A stretch of DNA of 11,164 nt from Thermoplasmatales archaeon. Its GTDB lineage: Archaea; Thermoplasmatota; E2; DHVEG-1. The position numbers were made by a program, and so were the translations under genes. The DNA lies in the NCBI GenBank assembly GCA_023140035.1, contig JAGLML010000026.1, positions 1 to 11,164 of the forward strand, read 5' to 3'. Positions 1 through 4,389 of this stretch are shown here, piece by piece (the stretch's first letter is position 1; each line of letters begins with the position of its first letter). The notes beneath the pieces were generated by a model. That model did not search any database. It was not told the origin of the DNA and saw nothing but the letters and a program-made list of their open reading frames with translations.

Positions 1-765
1 TCTGGTGACGTTGCTGCCTTTGGAGTGGAGAGTGCTGATTCTGCAGTCATTAAAAAGAATAACCTCAAAGCGTCTCCTGATGAAGTACTAGTCGCAATAA
101 AACTTTTAAATGAGGTTGGCTCAAAGAGAGGCGCTAATGGTTTACCTGAATTACTGCCGGGTTTGAATTTTGTCTTTGGACTAAAAGGCGAAACAAAAAA
201 TACCTTTAAACTTGATTATGATTTTTTAAAGCAGATATATGATGGCGATCTTCTTGTTAGAAGAATCAATCTCCGTCAGGTTATACCAATTCCTGGTACA
301 AAGATGTTTACATTTGGCAATAAGAATGTTAAGAGACATAAAACTGAATTTCAACGTTTTAAAAGAAAAGTACGTGAGAATATAGAGCGACCCATGCTCG
401 AAAGAATGATTCCACGAGGAATGGTTCTAACAGATGTTTTTACTGAGATCTATGATGGTAAATTGACATTTGGTAGACAGGTCGGTAGTTATCCATTGCT
501 CGTAGGCATTCCTGGTGTTTTTCCTTTACACAGATTTTTTGATGTAAAAATGGTAGATTATGGCTATAGATCTGTTACAGCAATACCTTCTCCTTTAGAT
601 ATAAACACTGCATCCCGAGAAACCCTTGAGGCAATTCCGGGTATTGGTAAAAAAAGGGCCATTAGAATTTTATTAAAAAGGCCTTTTAAGAACAAAGAAA
701 AATTAATTGAGTGTTTTGATGATTCCGAAATCGGTAGAAAAATATTGAAATATATCAATTTTTAG
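1..765 (+). CDS. Radical SAM protein with C-terminal helix-hairpin-helix domain (COG1031-like), 5' end missing
   Basis: The frame is open from the first base, so the gene starts left of the window; the GTG at 25 is internal. The 254 visible residues begin with a radical SAM core segment (GDVAAFGVESAD, then LLPGLNFVFGLKGET and LLVRRINLRQVIPIPGT), which fits the later strands of the TIM barrel. The C-terminal part (LDINTASRETLEAIPGIGKKRA) is a helix-hairpin-helix motif of the kind that contacts nucleic acid. This architecture matches the mainly archaeal COG1031 family, whose substrate I do not know. The CxxxCxxC iron-sulfur motif should lie upstream and cannot be checked. RNase III follows after 39 bases on the same strand, so co-transcription is possible. 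Family assignment is fairly sure; function is open. Confidence 0.85.
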   Translation, partial: SGDVAAFGVESADSAVIKKNNLKASPDEVLVAIKLLNEVGSKRGANGLPELLPGLNFVFGLKGETKNTFKLDYDFLKQIYDGDLLVRRINLRQVIPIPGTKMFTFGNKNVKRHKTEFQRFKRKVRENIERPMLERMIPRGMVLTDVFTEIYDGKLTFGRQVGSYPLLVGIPGVFPLHRFFDVKMVDYGYRSVTAIPSPLDINTASRETLEAIPGIGKKRAIRILLKRPFKNKEKLIECFDDSEIGRKILKYINF

Positions 766-804
766 TGATACTTTAATTTAGGGTTGTTGTATACCTATTT
801 TGTT

Positions 805-1266
805 ATGAAAAAAAATGATTTTAAAGTGCTTGAGGAAAAAATAGGCTATGTATTTAGTAATAAGAAATTGCTAGAAGAATCTCTTACTCATAAAACGTAT
901 GCTTTTGAAGCAAACGCCCCTCTTGAATATAACGAACGTTTAGAATTTTTGGGAGATAGCATTCTTAATTTTATTGTAGCAGAGCAACTTTATAAAAGTA
1001 ATAGATATTTTTCTGAAGGTGAACTTACCCGCAGGAGATCTATTGGAGTAAATAATAATTTTTTAGCTGATGAGGCTAAGAAATTGGGTATTGGCAAGTT
1101 TCTATTGCTGGGGAAAGGCGAGATTAAACAAAATGGAGCTAGCAATCGTACGAATCTTGCCAACTCATTAGAAGCTTTGATTGGAGCCGTTTATCTAGAT
1201 TCAGATATGGATACTGTTAGAAAATTTATTTTAGACAAAATTTTTAATAAAGAATTTCAGTTCTAA
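805..1266 (+). CDS. rnc: Single-domain ribonuclease III
   Basis: This is a predicted double-stranded-RNA endonuclease of 153 residues. The family signature NERLEFLGDS is at residues 43-52, giving E44, E47 and D51 as metal or signature residues, and the second motif NSLEALIGAVYLD is at 120-132 with E123. Position 120 is Asn where Escherichia coli RNase III has Asp114; I believe Asn occurs elsewhere in the family, but it touches the metal site. The protein ends right after the nuclease domain: the roughly 70-residue dsRNA-binding domain of classical enzymes (about 220 residues) is absent, and none is visible in any frame downstream. I chose ATG 805 over TTG 784 because the family's usual N-terminus (LEEKIGYVFSNKKLLEESLTH) then follows directly. 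A TTTAATTTA box at 772-780 could drive a nearly leaderless transcript. RNase III is uncommon in archaea. Roles in rRNA or small-RNA processing are inference. Confidence 0.88.
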   Translation: MKKNDFKVLEEKIGYVFSNKKLLEESLTHKTYAFEANAPLEYNERLEFLGDSILNFIVAEQLYKSNRYFSEGELTRRRSIGVNNNFLADEAKKLGIGKFLLLGKGEIKQNGASNRTNLANSLEALIGAVYLDSDMDTVRKFILDKIFNKEFQF

Positions 1267-1373
1267 TTCATATTTTTCAGAAGAGAGTAATTTCGGGATA
1301 TCACATTTTAAAAGTTATATAGAAAAATTTATATAATGTATTTTTATCCCCTACTTAAATATACAGTAGTTGG

Positions 1374-1436
1374 AATGGGGAATGAACCGTAATATTAGTA
1401 ATACCTATTTTAATCACCTCCCCTCTCTTCCCCATT
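1374..1436 (+). repeat. 9-bp inverted repeat flanking an anti-Shine-Dalgarno-like sequence
   Basis: AATGGGGAA (1374-1382) is perfectly complementary to TTCCCCATT (1428-1436), with 45 bases between them. The enclosed part contains ATCACCTCC at 1413-1421, identical to the usual 3' end of archaeal 16S rRNA, which on the minus strand reads as a perfect ribosome binding site GGAGGTGAT. No convincing minus-strand gene follows it; the only frame opens on a GTG overlapping the site and runs about 20 codons. A TATA-like box at 1328-1336 would place a start near 1357. Whether this is RNA structure or chance in AT-rich sequence is undecided. Confidence 0.3.
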
Positions 1437-1477
1437 TAAACTACACAGCTATTTTTAAAAAATAAAATATTATAGAT

Positions 1478-1486
1478 TGTATAATG
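1478..1486 (+). promoter_or_regulatory. TATA-like box in front of the 1511 stem-loop
   Basis: TGTATAATG lies about 26-30 bases before AAGGGCAG, where the stem-loop begins. This is the usual archaeal distance from TATA box to transcription start, so the hairpin could be the 5' end of an independent transcript. The surroundings are very AT-rich, so chance boxes are likely. Confidence 0.3.
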
Positions 1487-1510
1487 TTTTGTTATTTCTA
1501 TCATTTATTG

Positions 1511-1607
1511 AAGGGCAGTAGAGCTTTCATATGAAGAGAGGAGGAAAGGATGGTAAAGTGAGATGGGATGAAAAAGGTATATCTCTCTTTAAAGCTCTAC
1601 GGCCCCC
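1511..1607 (+). ncRNA. Candidate structured small RNA with purine-rich loop
   Basis: GTAGAGCTTT (1518-1527) pairs perfectly with AAAGCTCTAC (1591-1600). Below it, beyond one A/G mismatch, GGGC (1513-1516) pairs with GCCC (1602-1605). Above it, after an asymmetric 6x1 internal loop, AAGAGAG (1534-1540) pairs with CTCTCTT (1583-1589). The 42-base apical loop (1541-1582) contains no cytosine and is dominated by G and A, so it cannot fold on itself and would be open for pairing. It matches no RNA family I can name: box C/D motifs are missing, and the one-sided bulge does not look like an H/ACA pocket. The loop also carries GGAGG (1540-1544) with a three-codon frame at 1550-1561 and an ATG at 1568, so a translation-regulating leader is an alternative. 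No T-run follows immediately. Confidence 0.4.
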
Positions 1608-1630
1608 TAATTAGACAAGAAGCGATAGCA

Positions 1631-1658
1631 ATTTAAGTTTTTCGCAAATGACTTAAAT
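1631..1658 (+). repeat. 8-bp AT-rich hairpin
   Basis: ATTTAAGT (1631-1638) pairs with ACTTAAAT (1651-1658) around a 12-base loop. It lies 25 bases after the larger stem-loop and could close or stabilise that transcript. It lacks a clear T-tract, and AT-only stems arise easily here, so this is weak. Confidence 0.25.
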
Positions 1659-1892
1659 GTTTCTTAAAAGTTCTATAATATCCCTCTTAAATATACTTAG
1701 TAAAACATTTGTTAAAAATAATCTAGTAATCTCATTTTTAAAAGTCTTTCAACATTTTCTGCAAGTAAAAACCAACTTTTTTTGTTTTGTACGATAGAAA
1801 AAGAGTTCAAAATTGGGATTATTCGTGCGATGTTAACTGAAAAATGATTTTTTCCCTTAATCAATACATAATCTAAGATTGGAATTACTACC

Positions 1893-2000
1893 TTAACCCA
1901 ATATAAACCTTAGAATACAACCAATAATAAAAACTAAGGATAGCGTAGCTAAATAAAAAAAGGTTTTTCTCCAATCCTCTTGTAATAGAACCTCCACCAT
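1893..2000 (-). CDS. Putative 35-residue single-span membrane microprotein
   Basis: Reading down from ATG at 2000, the frame gives 35 codons and stops with TAA at 1893-1895. The first 12 residues are polar and charged (MVEVLLQEDWRK). The remainder is a nearly uninterrupted hydrophobic helix (TFFYLATLSLVFIIGCIL) ending in RFILG, which fits a membrane segment with a cytoplasmic N-terminus. A TATA box with an A/G-rich BRE-like element lies about 30 bases upstream. GGTGAG abuts the ATG, so either the transcript is nearly leaderless or the GTG at codon 2 is the real start. I do not recognise the family; it is far shorter than SecE or Sec61-beta. Lack of neighbours in a shared operon leaves its role open. 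Confidence 0.45.
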   Translation of the reverse strand: MVEVLLQEDWRKTFFYLATLSLVFIIGCILRFILG

Positions 2001-2028
2001 CTCACCAAAAAAAGAATTTTTTATTATG

Positions 2029-2036
2029 TTTTATAC
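2029..2036 (-). promoter_or_regulatory. TATA box for the 35-residue microprotein
   Basis: On the minus strand AAAGAAAAG precedes GTATAAAA, a good archaeal BRE plus TATA arrangement. Transcription would start about 26 bases downstream near 2006, leaving only a few bases before the ATG at 2000. This is the main support for the small gene besides its composition. Confidence 0.4.
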
Positions 2037-2142
2037 TTTTCTTTATTTTATCTGCTTTCTGACGTAAAATCACGTTCTATTTTTCATGATTTTATATTCT
2101 TAATCAAAATATCTTTGCCAAAATCTTAACATTATAAACGAG

Positions 2143-2151
2143 TTTTAAATT
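2143..2151 (+). promoter_or_regulatory. TATA-like box for the CBS protein
   Basis: TTTTAAATT lies 60 bases before the ATG at 2211, predicting a start near 2172 and a leader of roughly 40 bases. GGTGGT six to eight bases before the ATG is the likely ribosome binding site. Other AT-rich boxes between 2165 and 2180 could serve instead. Confidence 0.3.
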
Positions 2152-2210
2152 TACAATAATAGAAGATATTATTAAGTAATAACCTGTTTCTTGTATGTTG
2201 TGGTGGTATC

Positions 2211-2642
2211 ATGCTAGTCAGCGAAATTATGTCAAAAGATGTAGTTACCGTAGAAAGTGACGAATCAGTTTTAGATGCGTGTAAAATATACAAAGATCGC
2301 GGTGTAGGATGCCTTGTTGTCATGAAAGAAGGAATTGTACTTGGAATTCTTACTGAAAGGGATATCATTGAACGAGTCATAATTGATCAAAAAAATCCCG
2401 ATGAACTAAAGGTAGAAGAGATAATGTCTAAAAATATCAAAACAGTGCACGCTTCAGCAAGTGTAGAAAAAGCAGTCGAGATTATGAAAGAACATAAAAT
2501 CAAGAAACTTCCTGTTATTTTAAACAATGAAATATTTGGAATTATTACCATTACTGATATTGCAAATGTTTTACCAGATTTCTCGAAACTTCTCGCTGAG
2601 GAAATTGAAAATTCCAAACCTGTCAAACAGACTTCACAGTAA
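2211..2642 (+). CDS. Protein of two CBS domains
   Basis: The 143-residue protein is built of one CBS pair (a Bateman module). The first repeat covers about residues 1-60 (SEIMSKDVVTVESDESVLDA, then GCLVVMKEGIVLGILTERDI). The second covers 64-122 (VEEIMSKNIKTVHASASVEKA, then KLPVILNNEIFGIITITDI). Such pairs bind adenine nucleotides or related ligands in the cleft and act as energy or metabolite sensors, as known for the family. There is no attached enzyme or transporter domain, so the partner is unknown. The start has a GGTGGT site at a good distance. It is monocistronic and converges on the 2684-3250 gene with 41 bases between their stops. The ligand cannot be told from the sequence. Confidence 0.9.
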   Translation: MLVSEIMSKDVVTVESDESVLDACKIYKDRGVGCLVVMKEGIVLGILTERDIIERVIIDQKNPDELKVEEIMSKNIKTVHASASVEKAVEIMKEHKIKKLPVILNNEIFGIITITDIANVLPDFSKLLAEEIENSKPVKQTSQ

Positions 2643-2683
2643 TCAAACAAAATAATATTTTCAAAAAACCTCTTCTCAATATA

Positions 2684-3250
2684 TTATCTACTGGTAAATC
2701 CAGTTTTCTCCGTATAATTCCAATTTTTATAAATGTTATTTCTAATCATATCTCTTTGTTTTTTATCTTCCAAAAAGAGTGCATCTATAATAATTCCCTC
2801 AATGTCCCTTAAAAGGATTTTACTTTCATCTTCATTATAATCAGTTGTGTATATTTTCCCCCTCTTATAGATAATTCCTTCCCCAGAATTATATATTGGT
2901 TTTTCCCCTAATTGCAATTCTGTGTCATAATCTTTAATATCTTCTAATCTCTTGAGCTGATACGCATCTTCTGCCATTCCAATCATTGTTCTATATACTT
3001 GTATCTTCTTGATATCCTGTTCAGTTTTAATCTGATCTTTGATGCCAGAAATTATTGCCGGAATTTCTTGCGGCTCTATTTCTAAAAGTATCTTTTTCCA
3101 GAACCAGTTATATGCTTTATTAGCTCTAGCGTTTATGTGCTCTGGAGATTTCTCTGGGTAAATGATAATTCTCCCGTTGAGAGTCCTATGTCTCTTTCTC
3201 CATTCTGTTCTTTGTTTGTCCAGTTGCTTTTTTCTGTTATTGCTTACCAT
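2684..3250 (-). CDS. Hypothetical protein, 188 residues, basic N-terminus
   Basis: I do not recognise this family. The first 22 residues are strongly basic (NRKKQLDKQRTEWRKRHRT), which suggests contact with nucleic acid or another acidic partner. Residues about 43-110 look helical and amphipathic, with an aromatic cluster AYNWFWKKI and a charged stretch around residues 68-107. The last third alternates glycine and aromatic residues (NSGEGIIYKRGKIYTTDY) and then becomes helical and charged. No signal peptide, membrane span, cysteine motif or nucleotide-binding loop is visible. The ATG at 3250 lies about 29 bases from a TATA box, so the message is probably leaderless or nearly so. It shares strand with the flavodoxin unit but has its own promoter. 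Codon use resembles its neighbours. Confidence 0.7.
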   Translation of the reverse strand: MVSNNRKKQLDKQRTEWRKRHRTLNGRIIIYPEKSPEHINARANKAYNWFWKKILLEIEPQEIPAIISGIKDQIKTEQDIKKIQVYRTMIGMAEDAYQLKRLEDIKDYDTELQLGEKPIYNSGEGIIYKRGKIYTTDYNEDESKILLRDIEGIIIDALFLEDKKQRDMIRNNIYKNWNYTEKTGFTSR

Positions 3251-3274
3251 TCCATTATATTATTGCAGTTCTTA

Positions 3275-3283
3275 GATATAAAA
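3275..3283 (-). promoter_or_regulatory. TATA box giving a near-leaderless transcript
   Basis: The minus strand reads TTTTATATC here, centred about 29 bases before the ATG at 3250. The predicted start near 3253 falls almost on the start codon, and no GGAGG-type site is found upstream, which agrees with leaderless initiation. Confidence 0.45.
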
Positions 3284-3313
3284 GTTGTGGAAGATGGGGT
3301 GTTGTTTTACTAA

Positions 3314-3344
3314 AATAATATCTTTTTTAAGTAACGATATTATT
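3314..3344 (-). terminator. 9-bp hairpin at the end of the flavodoxin gene
   Basis: AATAATATC (3314-3322) and GATATTATT (3336-3344) are perfectly complementary around a 13-base loop. The stem overlaps the flavodoxin stop codon (3340-3342) and precedes the promoter of the next minus-strand gene. It probably ends or protects the upstream message. The stem is AT-only apart from one G-C pair, and the T-tract after it is poor. Confidence 0.35.
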
Positions 3345-3783
3345 GGAGGGACTTCAAAATATCTTCTGCAAATGTATCAAGTTTCTCCTTGTAACCACTC
3401 TCTAAAGGTCCTTTCATACCCGTTACCTTAATCATTAAACCATCAGAGACCTTTGATAAATCCCTTGACTGAAGTAATTTTTCCATGGTTTTAAGACTTT
3501 TCGTCTTTGGAGGATTCAAACAAGTCGTTACAGGAGCATATTTTGCTCCTCCTTGCGAAATCTCCAATTTTTTAAGAAATTTTTTCATTTTCCCCGCTAG
3601 GCTACCAATTTGGGTCGGTGAGCTAAATATATAAAGATCTGCCGATGGTAGTGATGTGGGCTCTATTTCACGAACTGAAAGCATTTCTACATCATGACCT
3701 TTCTTGCTCATTACGCCTTGCAAATATTCCATACATCCTTTCCCATTACCAAATTTCGATTCATATGCAATACAAATCTTCAT
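3340..3783 (-). CDS. Flavodoxin-like domain protein
   Basis: A 147-residue single-domain protein with the flavodoxin fold order. An N-terminal strand and phosphate-binding loop (MKICIAYESKFGNGKGC, residues 1-17) is followed by DLYIFSSPTQIGSLAGKMKKF at 49-69, which corresponds to the second FMN-contact loop, and later strands at 84-89 and 114-121. The loop YESKFGNGK departs from the classical T/SxTGNT pattern, so FMN affinity is uncertain. The role would be electron transfer or quinone/protoporphyrinogen-type reduction by family analogy; no substrate can be named. The start is firm: AAGGAGGTAG lies six bases before the ATG. It begins 12 bases after the stop of the four-helix membrane protein, so the two are almost surely one operon. 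Confidence 0.85.
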   Translation of the reverse strand: MKICIAYESKFGNGKGCMEYLQGVMSKKGHDVEMLSVREIEPTSLPSADLYIFSSPTQIGSLAGKMKKFLKKLEISQGGAKYAPVTTCLNPPKTKSLKTMEKLLQSRDLSKVSDGLMIKVTGMKGPLESGYKEKLDTFAEDILKSLQ

Positions 3784-3795
3784 GCTACTACCTCC

Positions 3796-4173
3796 TTATC
3801 TTTTTTCCAATATCATTCCAAAACCAATGGTTATAACTGGGATTATCACATAAGTTAGACCAATGTCCATCATGTAATCACCTATTGACATCTGCATTGG
3901 ACTTTCTAGTAGAACCATTATTATCAGATCTATTATCAGATTGATTATTAGCCATGTTATACCAATCATCACACCCTCTTTAACGTAGTCTTTATCAACT
4001 GCTTTAAAGTATAATACTGAGAATATTACTACTGATAGTGTTACAGCGACTGCCATGATTGATTCAAACAAAGGTCTATAGTCTTCATGTAGTCCAAATA
4101 TTAGAAAAGATACTATGAGCGGTATCAGCCATACTAAGAACCCAAACAAGCATATTTTCAAATATTTATTCAT
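3796..4173 (-). CDS. Four-helix membrane protein, unknown function
   Basis: The 125 residues contain four hydrophobic spans at about 5-27, 35-57, 67-89 and 101-121, joined by short charged loops (GLHEDYRP, KAVDKDYVKEG, ESPMQMSIGDY). A conserved-looking core is FESIMAVAVTLSVVIFSVLY in the second span. I recall similar small proteins in methanogens and other anaerobes but know no assigned function. It precedes the flavodoxin-like gene by 12 bases in one unit, suggesting a joint task such as membrane-linked redox chemistry; this is inference. ATG 4173 has GGAG about ten bases upstream and a TATA box at 4221-4229. The protein appears full length. Confidence 0.8.
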   Translation of the reverse strand: MNKYLKICLFGFLVWLIPLIVSFLIFGLHEDYRPLFESIMAVAVTLSVVIFSVLYFKAVDKDYVKEGVMIGITWLIINLIIDLIIMVLLESPMQMSIGDYMMDIGLTYVIIPVITIGFGMILEKR

Positions 4174-4220
4174 ACCTCATATCTCCTGTTTTAATCTTCA
4201 ATTCAATAACATTTTCTTCT

Positions 4221-4229
4221 TTATAAAAC
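4221..4229 (-). promoter_or_regulatory. TATA box of the membrane protein/flavodoxin operon
   Basis: The minus strand reads GTTTTATAA here. The expected transcription start near 4199 leaves a leader of about 25 bases, which contains the CAGGAG ribosome binding site. Confidence 0.45.
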
Positions 4230-4291
4230 TGGTAGTTTGAAACAAATTCAAGAAATTACTTTCCAATCTTCAAAATGTCTTTGTTAATTTT

Positions 4292-4307
4292 GAAAAAGAA
4301 AAAAGAG
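4292..4307 (-). terminator. T-rich terminator after the C25 peptidase gene
   Basis: On the minus strand CTCTTTTTTCTTTTTC follows the stop codon (4324-4326) after 16 bases. Oligo-T tracts of this kind end transcription in archaea without a hairpin. A very similar sequence follows the M14 gene. Confidence 0.5.
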
Positions 4308-4323
4308 TGGTTTTTAGTTGTGC

Positions 4324-4389
4324 CTATAGTCCACATAAGTTTCTGAGTATCGGAAAAGCCCTTGGAAACCTCTCTAAAAACCACAGGAA
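4324..4389 (-). other. C-terminal tail FLxFLERFPRAFPILRNLxGL (C25 copy)
   Basis: The final 21 codons and stop of the C25 peptidase encode FLWFLERFPRAFPILRNLCGL minus the variable positions. It matches the M14 tail at 19 of 21 residues. It lies directly after the last PKD-like domain and a short linker (MPKNN). It mixes aromatic, leucine and arginine residues. It does not look like PGF- or PEF-type archaeosortase signals, which have a transmembrane helix followed by a basic cluster. A sorting or anchoring role is inferred. Confidence 0.6.

Larger units (their letters stand above)
1267..2210. other. Gene-poor structured intergenic region
   Basis: This 944-base stretch contains no long reading frame on either strand. 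It is not featureless: it holds a long-range inverted repeat (1374-1436), a strong stem-loop (1511-1607), a short AT-rich hairpin (1631-1658), and a probable microprotein gene on the minus strand (1893-2000). Several TATA-like boxes are also present, for example TTTATATAA at 1328-1336. Bases 1660-1892 and 2045-2140 are AT-rich, and I see nothing supportable in them. I looked for tRNA T-arm patterns and for SRP RNA or RNase P signatures and found none. Confidence 0.6.

Noticed and set aside
1568..1636. Remnant of a MoaD/ThiS gene
   Set aside because: Only about ten residues loosely match, and no frame downstream continues the fold.
1801..1830. GTTCAAAAT resembling a tRNA T-loop
   Set aside because: The flanking bases cannot form the five-pair T-stem, and no acceptor or anticodon arm is found.
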